From: Bacteroidales bacterium
GTDB lineage: Bacteria; Bacteroidota; Bacteroidia; Bacteroidales; F082
DNA: 64,000 nucleotides
NCBI GenBank assembly: GCA_017538795.1
Contig: JAFYIE010000051.1
Span: forward strand, 1 to 64,000
Direction: 5' to 3'
The notes under the pieces are model-generated. The model made no database searches. It was not told where the DNA came from and was given only the letters and a program-made list of their open reading frames with translations. This document shows, piece after piece, positions 16,101 through 24,016 of this stretch (position 1 is its first letter; every line of letters starts with the position of its first letter). A program made the translations under genes and the position numbers.

Positions 16101-16711
16101 TAGAACAAAAATCCAATTTCAAAGCATAAGTTACTCATTGTCAGCTTCTTATTACTCATCGACATCATACTCGAGAAGAAATTGTCGTAACTTAACATAA
16201 ACAACAAAGTACTTCTGTTTAGCACTTCCATCTCAACACCGAGATGCAGAATAAAAGAACTGCAGACATCACGATAAGGATGGTGATAGTCGTGCTTATC
16301 CTGTTCGCTGACATGAAAATTCAAACCATAACCAATCTCGCCAAAAGCGCGATATTTATCGCTAAACTGATCGGTTCTCATCTTTAAAAGAATCGGAATC
16401 TGGCAATACGTGCTGTGAAGATTTCTCTGTGTCGTGATATTTGTCTCGGAATCTTTGAATTTATATGACAAATCATAGCCGAGGACATTAAATCCCGATG
16501 TCACACCATAATTTTCAGCGAAATAATACACGCCGGTAAAACCGAATTTATAACAAGAGCCGTTATCCTTATTCACAATCTGGTCGTCATTTGAATGTAA
16601 GAACGACAATCCCAAACCACCCTTCAATCCAAGCTGATATTCAAAGCGTTGCGCCGATGCTGCAAAAGAAAGCGCCATCACGAAAATCAAGAAGTAAATT
16701 TTTTTTCTCAT
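16100..16711 (-). CDS. Small outer-membrane beta-barrel protein (PorT-like family)
   Basis: 203 residues. A signal peptide ends SFAASAQ. The mature part alternates amphipathic strands and turns (YQLGLKGGLGLSFLHSND, YKFGFTGVYYFAENYGVTSG, QIPILLKMRT, AFGEIGYGLNFHVS) and closes with a strand ending in FLF, a usual beta-barrel terminus. This is the outer_membrane_beta_barrel type common in Bacteroidota. Function unknown. It is divergently transcribed from the next barrel gene, with 62 bases between starts. Confidence 0.8.
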   Translation of the reverse strand: MRKKIYFLIFVMALSFAASAQRFEYQLGLKGGLGLSFLHSNDDQIVNKDNGSCYKFGFTGVYYFAENYGVTSGFNVLGYDLSYKFKDSETNITTQRNLHSTYCQIPILLKMRTDQFSDKYRAFGEIGYGLNFHVSEQDKHDYHHPYRDVCSSFILHLGVEMEVLNRSTLLFMLSYDNFFSSMMSMSNKKLTMSNLCFEIGFLF

Positions 16712-16740
16712 ATTTTTATCGTCTGTTTAATATTTTTAAA

Positions 16741-16748
16741 TATCTTTG
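16741..16748 (+). promoter_or_regulatory. Promoter -7 element for the 16774 barrel gene
   Basis: TATCTTTG, a perfect TAnnTTTG match, lies 25 bases before the ATG. It overlaps the start of an apparent upstream reading-frame extension, supporting the start at 16774. Confidence 0.65.
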
Positions 16749-16773
16749 CAAAAATAATAAATTTTTAACAACT

Positions 16774-17412
16774 ATGAAAAAATTATTACTTATTTTAGCG
16801 ATTGTGCTTTTTGCCAACGTAGCGAAGGCAGAAGGTTTTGGAATCCATATCGGACCGAAAGTCGGTTATCAAACAGCTGCATTGTCATTGGATAAAGCCG
16901 ACATCAAAACAGGTTTTGACGAACATTTAACAATTGGTGCTTTTGGCAGATTCACCATCAAGAATTTCATCATCCAGCCTGAATTATTGTGGTTCAAGAG
17001 CGGTCAGGTTTACAAATTTGAAGTGGATAATTTTTCTCCAAAAGTTGAGTTCAACCAACAGAATCTCGCGATGCCTATTTTCTTGGGTTATCAATTCTTT
17101 GATTTCAAGTTCTTCAAACTCAGAGGAAATGTCGGTCCGGTGATGTATTTCGTTTTGGATCAGTCCAAGAAGAAGAACGGTGACGTTGAGGAAGTTGACG
17201 CCAAAGCCAACAACATGACATGGGGCGGCGCCGTCAACGTTGGTATCGACGTTCTTTGGTTCACACTCGATGTCAACTACAGCTTCGCTTTGACCGACAT
17301 TATCGACAAAGGAAGTGTTAAAATCGGTAACGGCTCATACGTTCTGGATTCCACAAAACAAAACATGTTTACTGTAACATTAGGATTCAAGCTCATCAGC
17401 TTAGGATTGTAA
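16774..17412 (+). CDS. Outer-membrane beta-barrel protein
   Basis: 212 residues from the ATG at 16774; the frame is open to 16591, but that region is the neighbouring promoter and divergent gene. The signal peptide is MKKLLLILAIVLFANVAKA. The mature protein begins with GFGIHIGPKVGYQTAAL and shows further strand pairs (LTIGAFGRFTIKNFIIQPEL, AMPIFLGYQFFDFKFFKLRG, WFTLDVNYSFALTDI, MFTVTLGFKLISLGL). It has the PorT-like barrel form. Function unknown. Eight bases separate it from the aminopeptidase gene, which it may precede in an operon. Confidence 0.82.
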   Translation: MKKLLLILAIVLFANVAKAEGFGIHIGPKVGYQTAALSLDKADIKTGFDEHLTIGAFGRFTIKNFIIQPELLWFKSGQVYKFEVDNFSPKVEFNQQNLAMPIFLGYQFFDFKFFKLRGNVGPVMYFVLDQSKKKNGDVEEVDAKANNMTWGGAVNVGIDVLWFTLDVNYSFALTDIIDKGSVKIGNGSYVLDSTKQNMFTVTLGFKLISLGL

Positions 17413-17420
17413 GAAATAAA

Positions 17421-18704
17421 ATGTCTATAAATAAAATACCTAATGCGCTTTTTGTCAGAAATCGCAAGAATTTCGCAGCGCTGATGACAAAAAGCGCTCT
17501 TGCTGTCTTTACGGCCAATGAAGAAATGCCGCGAAACGGCGATCAGTGCTACCCTTTCCGTCAGAATTCTGACTTTTTCTACCTCACTGGCATCGACCGT
17601 GAAGGTGCTTTTCTGATTCTCTATCCCGACCATCCGAATCCGGCGATGCGCGAGATATTGTTCATCGAGCCTTACAGCGAGACGAAAGCCATCTGGCGGG
17701 GCGAGATGCTCGACGCGAAACAGGCAAAAGAGATATCAGGCTGCGAAAACGTGATGTACGCCGACTGCTTCAACGACGTGCTTAAAGAGTTGATACTCAG
17801 CAGCTCAAAGGTGTATCTCAACCTTTACGAATATGCTCGCTTCGAGACGAAAGTGTCGACAATCCAAGACCGTTTCGTGAAGGAGATAAAGGAACAATAT
17901 CCGCTCCACACCTTCGACCGCTCGGCTCCGATTTTGAACAAACTTCGCAAGATCAAATCGCAAGAAGAGATTGAGATAATAAAACACGCCTGCGACATCA
18001 CAGGAAAAGCGTTCCTGCACTGCATGAAGACAGTGAAACCAGGTCGTTACGAATACGAGATGCAGGCCGAGATGGAATATATCTTCAAGATGAACAACGC
18101 CTCAGGTCACGCCTTCCATCCCATCGTCGCTGGTGGCAAAAACGCATGCTGTCTGCATTACTCAAAGAACGATAGCATCTTGAACGACAACGAGTTACTG
18201 CTTTTCGACATGGGCTGCGAATATCTCAACTACGCCTCAGATTTAAGCCGCACAATTCCGATTAACGGAAAATTCACGCCACGTCAAAAAGAGTGTTACG
18301 AAGCCGTTTTGAGAGTGAAAAAGGAAATTACAAAGCTTTATAAAGTCGGCGGCACCATCGACGAAATCAATCGGACGACATACCAGCTGATGGAGAAAGA
18401 GATGATAAAACTCGGCCTCTTCACCCAAGAAGACGTTGACAATCAAGATCCTGAGAAGCCGCTATACAGAAAATATCTCATGCACGGCATGGCGCATCAC
18501 ATCGGCTTGGACTGCCACGATAACCTCGACAAATACGAGCCATTCGCTCCAGGCATGATACTTTCATGCGAGCCTGGACTCTACATCCGCGAGGAAGGTA
18601 TTGGAATACGTCTCGAAGACGACATCTTAATCACTGAAGGTGAGCCGGTTAACCTCTTTGACAACTTAGCAATCGAGCCCGACGTCATTTCGAGCGAAAC
18701 GTAG
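17421..18704 (+). CDS. pepP: M24B Xaa-Pro aminopeptidase (aminopeptidase P family)
   Basis: 427 residues: an AMP_N domain (about 1-150) and a pita-bread metallopeptidase domain (about 180-415). The five metal ligands are present: D263 (LLFDMGCEY), D274 (YASDLSRT), H359 (HGMAHHIGLDCHD), E384 (LSCEPGLYI) and E399 (GIRLEDDI). It should remove N-terminal residues preceding proline; it lacks a signal peptide and is presumably cytoplasmic. The final residues VISSET and the stop are encoded by a dispersed palindromic repeat. A paralogue lies 2 kb downstream. Confidence 0.93.
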   Translation: MSINKIPNALFVRNRKNFAALMTKSALAVFTANEEMPRNGDQCYPFRQNSDFFYLTGIDREGAFLILYPDHPNPAMREILFIEPYSETKAIWRGEMLDAKQAKEISGCENVMYADCFNDVLKELILSSSKVYLNLYEYARFETKVSTIQDRFVKEIKEQYPLHTFDRSAPILNKLRKIKSQEEIEIIKHACDITGKAFLHCMKTVKPGRYEYEMQAEMEYIFKMNNASGHAFHPIVAGGKNACCLHYSKNDSILNDNELLLFDMGCEYLNYASDLSRTIPINGKFTPRQKECYEAVLRVKKEITKLYKVGGTIDEINRTTYQLMEKEMIKLGLFTQEDVDNQDPEKPLYRKYLMHGMAHHIGLDCHDNLDKYEPFAPGMILSCEPGLYIREEGIGIRLEDDILITEGEPVNLFDNLAIEPDVISSET

Positions 18705-18722
18705 TGGAGTCGAGAAATCTCA
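18684..18722 (+). repeat. GTCATTTCGA-type dispersed palindrome carrying the pepP stop codon
   Basis: GTCATTTCGAGCGAAACGTA followed by GTGGAGTCGAGAAATCTC; ATTTCGA and TCGAGAAAT form the stem. It starts seven codons before the pepP stop and supplies the TAG. The cinA copy at 13033-13079 is positioned identically. Confidence 0.7.
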
Positions 18723-18752
18723 TAAAAAGAAAAATATAAACTAACAAATATC

Positions 18753-19481
18753 ATGAAAAAAGCATTTTTTATCGTAGCATTAGTCGCTACAGCATTATGT
18801 GCAAAGGCACAGGTCAACATTCAGGAACAGTACGATTTTAACAGAGAACATCTTACAACAACTCTTGAGATGTTCAAGACCGACAACTGGGGAAGCACGT
18901 TCTTCTTCACCGACATCTATCACCCGCACGATTCAGTAAAACCTGTCGGTTACTACACCGAGATCGCACGTGGTCTGAATTTCTGGAAAGACTCAAAACT
19001 AGGAGCTTTGAGCGCCCACGTCGAGTGGAACGGCGGTCAGTTCGCCAACAACGCCTGGCTCTTCGGTGTCGAGTATTTGCTTCACAACGAAGACTTTTCC
19101 AACACCTTTACTTTTGAACTGTTGTATAAATCAATCGAAAAACAGACCGACAACACCCCTCTTCAGTTCACTTTCATTTGGGGTATGCAAAATTTGTTAA
19201 ATGTTAAAGGCTTGGTTTTCAGCGGTTTCGTTGATGTGTGGGGTGAGAAATACACATGGGCAGACCCTGACGGCACAACTGAAACAACAGACTTCGTCGC
19301 TATCAGCGAGCCACAACTTTGGTATAATATCGGTCAATTCTTCAACTGCGAGAACCTGTTCATAGGTGGCGAAGTTGAGTTGGCTTACAACTTCCAAGGC
19401 GGCTGGAACAGTGGCGCAAAATTCCACAAAAACAAAGGATTCACCGTAGCTCCAGCCTGCGGTCTCAAATGGAACTTCTAA
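18753..19481 (+). CDS. DUF5020-family outer-membrane protein, Tsx-like nucleoside/nucleobase channel
   Basis: 242 residues with signal peptide MKKAFFIVALVATALCAKAQ. The body matches DUF5020 (Tsx/OmpK-like barrel): LTTTLEMFKTDNWGSTFFFTDIYH, GLNFWKDSKLG, LSAHVEWNGGQF, FTFIWGMQNLL, VFSGFVDVWGEK, EPQLWYNIG, and a C-terminal strand ending in KWNF. Tsx-type channels pass nucleosides across the outer membrane. The next gene, seven bases on, is a purine-type NCS2 permease, which supports a joint nucleobase uptake route. Substrate is inferred from fold and context. Confidence 0.85.
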   Translation: MKKAFFIVALVATALCAKAQVNIQEQYDFNREHLTTTLEMFKTDNWGSTFFFTDIYHPHDSVKPVGYYTEIARGLNFWKDSKLGALSAHVEWNGGQFANNAWLFGVEYLLHNEDFSNTFTFELLYKSIEKQTDNTPLQFTFIWGMQNLLNVKGLVFSGFVDVWGEKYTWADPDGTTETTDFVAISEPQLWYNIGQFFNCENLFIGGEVELAYNFQGGWNSGAKFHKNKGFTVAPACGLKWNF

Positions 19482-19488
19482 AATAATT

Positions 19489-20787
19489 ATGCTGAAGAAA
19501 CTTTTCGGATTCGACTCTTCTACAATGTCTGTCAAGACTGAGATTTTGGCAGGATTAACCACGTTTTTGACGATGTGTTACATCCTTGCCGTGAATCCGT
19601 TTATCTTCAGCAATCTTGCGGGAATGGGCTACGACGGGAAGGCCGTCTTCACATCCACTGCCCTCGCCGCCGCCATCGGCACGCTCCTGATGGCGTTCTA
19701 TGCCAAACGTCCGTTCGTGATGGCACCCGGCATGGGCATGAACTCGTTTTTCGTGTTCGCCGTGTGTATCAACATGGGATATACGTGGCAACTCGCGCTC
19801 ACTGCCATCCTCATCGAAGGTGTCATTTTCTTCCTTCTCACCATCTCCGGCATAAGAATGGCTATCGTCAACGCGATACCGAAATCCCTCAAAAACGCAA
19901 TAGCACCCGGCATCGGACTGTTCATCGCGTTCATCGGATTACAAAATTCGGGTCTGGTAGTACCGAGCAAAGACACCTTGGTAACCATCGGGACACTCAA
20001 CGACGTGCACACAAGTCTGGCACTCCTAGGCCTGATATTATGCTCTGTCTTCATGATTTTCAAGCTGAAGGGAGCGCTTCTGTGGGGCATCCTCATCACT
20101 ACGGTTATCGGCATCCCGCTTGGAGTGACACATTATAACGGTTTTATCTCCACGCCACCGTCCATCGAGCCAATTCTTTTCAAATTCGACTGGAACGATA
20201 TTCTCACCGCCAACATGTTTGAGCTCGTGTTGATGTTTCTTTCCATCGACTTGTTCAGCTCCATCGGCTCTCTCGTCAGCGTCGCCACGAAATGCGGTGA
20301 GATTGACGAAAACGGTAACCCCGTCGGCCTGAAAAAAGCGTTCTTCGCCGACTCCGCCGCAATCATCACAGGCTCGTGCCTCGGCGTAAGCACCACAACA
20401 ACTTTCATCGAGAGCGCATCGGGCATAGCGGCAGGCGGACGCTCGGGACTCACAGCATTCACAGCAGCGGTGTGTTTCATCCTTGCAATGCTCTTCTCCC
20501 CTATTTTCCTGGCCATTCCAAACGCAGCGACAGCACCGGTTCTTATCATCGTCGGCGTGTTTATGATAACACAGTTGAAAGACATCAACTTTGAAGACTA
20601 TTCAGAAGGTATCGCAACATTTATCACATTGATAATCATGCCGTTAGCATATAGCATTGCCGACGGAATACTCCTTGGAATCATTACCTACGTGATTATC
20701 AACGTGCTGACAGGAAAATTCAAGAAACTGAATCTGACATTATATATTTTAGCGGTTTTATTCATGTTAAAATACGCGTTTTTGTAA
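19489..20787 (+). CDS. NCS2-family purine permease (guanine/hypoxanthine type)
   Basis: 432 residues with about 12 to 14 hydrophobic segments, inner membrane. Family motifs include the start region SVKTEILAGLTTFLTMCYIL, AMNSF-type MAPGMGMNSFFVF, and FADSAAIITGSCLGVSTTTT followed by FIESASGIAAGGRSGLTA, which form the substrate and ion sites of AzgA/PbuG transporters. It should co-transport hypoxanthine, guanine or adenine with protons. It sits directly downstream of the Tsx-like porin gene. Confidence 0.92.
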   Translation: MLKKLFGFDSSTMSVKTEILAGLTTFLTMCYILAVNPFIFSNLAGMGYDGKAVFTSTALAAAIGTLLMAFYAKRPFVMAPGMGMNSFFVFAVCINMGYTWQLALTAILIEGVIFFLLTISGIRMAIVNAIPKSLKNAIAPGIGLFIAFIGLQNSGLVVPSKDTLVTIGTLNDVHTSLALLGLILCSVFMIFKLKGALLWGILITTVIGIPLGVTHYNGFISTPPSIEPILFKFDWNDILTANMFELVLMFLSIDLFSSIGSLVSVATKCGEIDENGNPVGLKKAFFADSAAIITGSCLGVSTTTTFIESASGIAAGGRSGLTAFTAAVCFILAMLFSPIFLAIPNAATAPVLIIVGVFMITQLKDINFEDYSEGIATFITLIIMPLAYSIADGILLGIITYVIINVLTGKFKKLNLTLYILAVLFMLKYAFL

Positions 20788-20811
20788 ATAATAATTCAAA
20801 AATATAAAGCT

Positions 20812-22233
20812 ATGTTCACAAAAGATTTTTATGTAAATCACAGAGCAGCCCTGAAAAAGCTCATGAATAAAGGCATCGCCGTGTTCGTCGCCAACGACGA
20901 AGCATCGATGAACTACCCTGACAACACCTATCACTATCGTCAGGACAGCAATTTCGCATATTTCTTTGGTCTCAACCATCCTGATTTGGTCGGCGTTATC
21001 GACTTCGAATCAGGCGAGGAGATTCTCTTCGGACAGGAAGTCACCATCGACGACGTGATTTGGTGCGGTCCGCTGCCGTCGTTGCAGGAGCAAGGCGACA
21101 AGATCGGCATCAAAGACTGCCGCGACATCAACCGTTTCCCGGAATACATCCGTCAGCAGATGGAGAAAGGCCGCATGATTCACCTCACACCGACCTATCG
21201 TGGCGACCAGACCATCAAGATAGCCAATTACATGGATATTTGCACTTGCAAAGTCAAAGATTACGTGAGCCAGCTTCTGATTGAAGCCATCGTCAGCCTC
21301 CGCGAAATCAAGAGCGACATCGAGATTAAGGAAATGGAATACGCAGCAGATACTGCCTATTACATGCACACCACAGCCATGAAGATGTGTAAGCCAGGTG
21401 TCATCGAACAGGAGATCAGCGGCACCATCGAAGGCATTGCCATCGCAAGAGGCGGCGTGGTGTCGTTCCCTAACATCGTGAGCATGGACGGCCAGACCCT
21501 GCACAACCACTATCACGGCAATGTTTTGAAAGAAGGTCGCATGATGGTTTGCGACTGCGGAGCCGAGACAGAAAACTACCTCGACAGCGACTTCACACGT
21601 ACAACACCTGTCGGCGGTAAGTTCAACTCACGCCAGCGCGACGTGTACGAAATCGTGTTGAAAGCCAATATGGAAGTGGCGAAACAAACCAAGCCAGGCA
21701 TGCGCTACATGGAGATGCACAAACTCGCGGCACGCACGCTCATCGAGGGCTTGAAGGGCATCGGCTTGATGAAAGGCAACGTCGACGACGCATTGGCAGC
21801 CGGCGCACATTTCCTGTTCCAGCCTCACGGCCTCGGCCACATGCTCGGCATGGACGTACACGACATGGAAGGCCTCGGCGAGACTAACGTGGGCTACAAC
21901 AAAGAGACACCACGCTCAACACAACAAGGCTTCAGCTGCCTCCGCTGCGGCAAGGTGCTTAAACCGGGCTTCGTGGTAACCGACGAGCCAGGATGCTACT
22001 TCATCCCTACCTTGATCGACATCTGGAAAGCCGAAGGCAAACATAAAGATTTCATCAACTACGACAAACTCGAGACATTCAAAGACTTCGGCGGCATCCG
22101 CATCGAAGACGACCTCCTCATTACCGAGACAGGCAACAGAATCTTGGGAAAACCGATTCCGAAGACCGTCGAAGACGTTGAGAGAACCTGCGCCGAGGCG
22201 AGGGAATGGATAAGGATCCCTGGAATCTTTTAG
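20812..22233 (+). CDS. M24B Xaa-Pro aminopeptidase, second paralogue
   Basis: 473 residues: AMP_N domain (MFTKDFYVNHRAALKKLMNKGIAVFVAND) and an M24 catalytic domain. Metal ligands appear in MVCDCGAETENYLDSDFTRTTP (two Asp), GHMLGMDVHD (His), VTDEPGCYF (Glu) and GIRIEDDLL (Glu). It is longer than the 17421 paralogue, with an insertion around NKETPRSTQQGFSCLRCGKV. No signal peptide, so cytoplasmic. It follows the permease by 24 bases and precedes the Kelch-AraC regulator by four. Confidence 0.92.
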   Translation: MFTKDFYVNHRAALKKLMNKGIAVFVANDEASMNYPDNTYHYRQDSNFAYFFGLNHPDLVGVIDFESGEEILFGQEVTIDDVIWCGPLPSLQEQGDKIGIKDCRDINRFPEYIRQQMEKGRMIHLTPTYRGDQTIKIANYMDICTCKVKDYVSQLLIEAIVSLREIKSDIEIKEMEYAADTAYYMHTTAMKMCKPGVIEQEISGTIEGIAIARGGVVSFPNIVSMDGQTLHNHYHGNVLKEGRMMVCDCGAETENYLDSDFTRTTPVGGKFNSRQRDVYEIVLKANMEVAKQTKPGMRYMEMHKLAARTLIEGLKGIGLMKGNVDDALAAGAHFLFQPHGLGHMLGMDVHDMEGLGETNVGYNKETPRSTQQGFSCLRCGKVLKPGFVVTDEPGCYFIPTLIDIWKAEGKHKDFINYDKLETFKDFGGIRIEDDLLITETGNRILGKPIPKTVEDVERTCAEAREWIRIPGIF

Positions 22234-22237
22234 ATAA

Positions 22238-23839
22238 ATGAAAAGACTTTTTGTCTTATCGTTACTATTGGTATTGGCAATTTCGCTGGTCGGACAGACG
22301 TTGGATTTCGAGCGTCTGCCCGACCTTAATATACCTCGCGCCGGACATAACGTGTTTTATGTAGGCGGCGAGCTTACGGTGGTTGGCGGTCACACCTCAG
22401 GTTATGTTATGACCCCAACAGCCGAGTATTTCAGCGACGGCGCATGGCATCTGGTGCCAACAGTATATCACCACGACAACGGAATGGCAGTGGTGATGAG
22501 CAATAACAAGAAGGTACTCCTTGCTGGAGGTCACGACAAGAACCTAGGCATCGGACAGAGCTTCGTGGTGGAGATGTACAACAGCATGACGCACACTTTC
22601 GAAGGTTTCGGCAGCCTCGAGCGCAGTAGAGCGCTGGCACAGGGCGTAGAACTCGCCGACGGACAGGTGCTGATAGCTGGCAACCACAAAGACAACGATG
22701 TTTTCGAGGTTTTCGACGGCAAGAAATCTTTTAGTTTTGTCAAAGACGTAAGTATTTGGCGCTCATCGCCTTATATGCTGCCTATTGCCAATGGCGAAGT
22801 GATTTGTTTCGGCTCTGTTTGGCGCGGACGATTTGAGCCTTGTGACACTGTTGACCGCTTACATGACAAACCATTTACCGAGCCTTTGTTGAAAGAATGG
22901 ATGCCGTGGCCATTCGACCAGAACAACCATGCCAGCGAGTCTTATATCGGAGACAAAACCACTGGCGACTACTCCTATCTCATTGCGGCAAAGAATCTGA
23001 ATGGCGAGGTGACGTTCATTCATATCCAAGACACCGTTTTTTCACTTTTGAAAACTACAACTCCTGTGACGACGGTATCTGAATATGGAAATATAAATTA
23101 TAACAGACCTGCCATTGTTGACCCCAAAAACCATCGTGCTTATTTGGTTGGCACCGACACCACAAACCGAGTTTATGTAGTAGCTGTGGAATACGACAGG
23201 CAGCCTTCGCCGCTCACCTTATATAATATCGGTCCGTTGGAAGATTTCGGCGATGCCACTCCTGTTTTGACACCCGACGGCAACCTTATCATTGCCGGAG
23301 GCATAACTGACGACAACTTCGCTCCGCTTGCCTCGGTATGGCTGTTGCATACGGGCACGGAAAAGGCTTTGGCAACAACCGAAACCGAGAGTAATTTGAT
23401 TTGGCTATGGATTCTTGGCAGCTTTTTGTTGGCAGTGGCGATTATCGCGGCTATCCGATACGACATGCGGCATCGCTCCAAGCCTGAATCTGACGCCACA
23501 TCCAATGAGTTGATAGCTCGCATCATCCAGCTGATGGAAACGCAGCAAGTTTATCTTAACCAAGATTTGAAGGTTAAAGATGTTGCCGATTCGCTTAATG
23601 TATCCAGCAACACCATCTCTGCATGCATCAACGCGCAAAAAGGCTGTTCGTTCAACCAGTTTGTGAACGAATATCGTGTGGAGCACGCCAAGAAGCTGCT
23701 CAGCGAGGCCACCGACATGAAGATCTCCCTCATCTGCCACGAGTCGGGATTTGCCTCTGAGGCGACCTTCTTCAGAGTTTTTAAAACAACCACAGGACTA
23801 ACTCCAAAGGAGTGGTGTGCAAACTCAAGTATCAAGTAA
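22238..23839 (+). CDS. Membrane-spanning Kelch-propeller AraC-family regulator
   Basis: 533 residues in three parts. A signal-anchor (MKRLFVLSLLLVLAISLVGQ) leads into an extracytoplasmic Kelch-like propeller (about 20-375) with repeated blades such as NIPRAGHNVFYVGGELTVVGG, NNKKVLLAGGHDK and TPDGNLIIAGGI. One transmembrane helix follows (about 387-407, LIWLWILGSFLLAVAIIAAI), then a cytoplasmic AraC-type double helix-turn-helix (about 430-530; VKDVADSLNVSSNTISACIN and ISLICHESGFASEATFFRVF). It resembles one-component hybrid sensors in which a periplasmic propeller controls a DNA-binding domain across the membrane. The likely targets are the secreted-protein genes that follow; that link is inference from position. 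Confidence 0.85.
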   Translation: MKRLFVLSLLLVLAISLVGQTLDFERLPDLNIPRAGHNVFYVGGELTVVGGHTSGYVMTPTAEYFSDGAWHLVPTVYHHDNGMAVVMSNNKKVLLAGGHDKNLGIGQSFVVEMYNSMTHTFEGFGSLERSRALAQGVELADGQVLIAGNHKDNDVFEVFDGKKSFSFVKDVSIWRSSPYMLPIANGEVICFGSVWRGRFEPCDTVDRLHDKPFTEPLLKEWMPWPFDQNNHASESYIGDKTTGDYSYLIAAKNLNGEVTFIHIQDTVFSLLKTTTPVTTVSEYGNINYNRPAIVDPKNHRAYLVGTDTTNRVYVVAVEYDRQPSPLTLYNIGPLEDFGDATPVLTPDGNLIIAGGITDDNFAPLASVWLLHTGTEKALATTETESNLIWLWILGSFLLAVAIIAAIRYDMRHRSKPESDATSNELIARIIQLMETQQVYLNQDLKVKDVADSLNVSSNTISACINAQKGCSFNQFVNEYRVEHAKKLLSEATDMKISLICHESGFASEATFFRVFKTTTGLTPKEWCANSSIK

Positions 23840-23899
23840 TTTCCGTTAATCGATACTTAAGAACGTTCAATTTGTAAACAAAAAACTCTCATTTTACAC

Positions 23900-23938
23900 A
23901 ATCGACTCTCAATATGCAAAATGAGAGTCGATTTTTTG
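23900..23938 (+). terminator. Intrinsic terminator after the Kelch-AraC gene, with an alternative stem
   Basis: AATCGACTCTCA (23900-23911) pairs perfectly with TGAGAGTCGATT (23922-23933), followed by T's. An upstream segment ACTCTCATTTT (23885-23895) can pair perfectly with 23918-23928, excluding part of the first stem. The two folds are mutually exclusive. Confidence 0.75.
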
Positions 23939-23970
23939 TGCTTTGACATCTCTGTCTCAAAGCTTTTATT

Positions 23971-23978
23971 TAGTTTTG
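23971..23978 (+). promoter_or_regulatory. Promoter -7 element for the secreted-protein cluster
   Basis: TAGTTTTG matches TAnnTTTG, 38 bases before the 24017 ATG. A TTTG at 23942-23945 could be the -33 box though the spacing is long. CTTTGA and TCAAAG (23941-23962) form a small palindrome there that could be a regulator site. Confidence 0.5.
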
Positions 23979-24016
23979 CAACTTCCTATTTTTAAAATTA
24001 TTAAATCAAACATACA

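Noticed and set aside
16591-16773. N-terminal extension of the 16774 barrel protein
   Set aside because: It overlaps a divergent gene and the promoter -7 box; the signal peptide begins at 16774.
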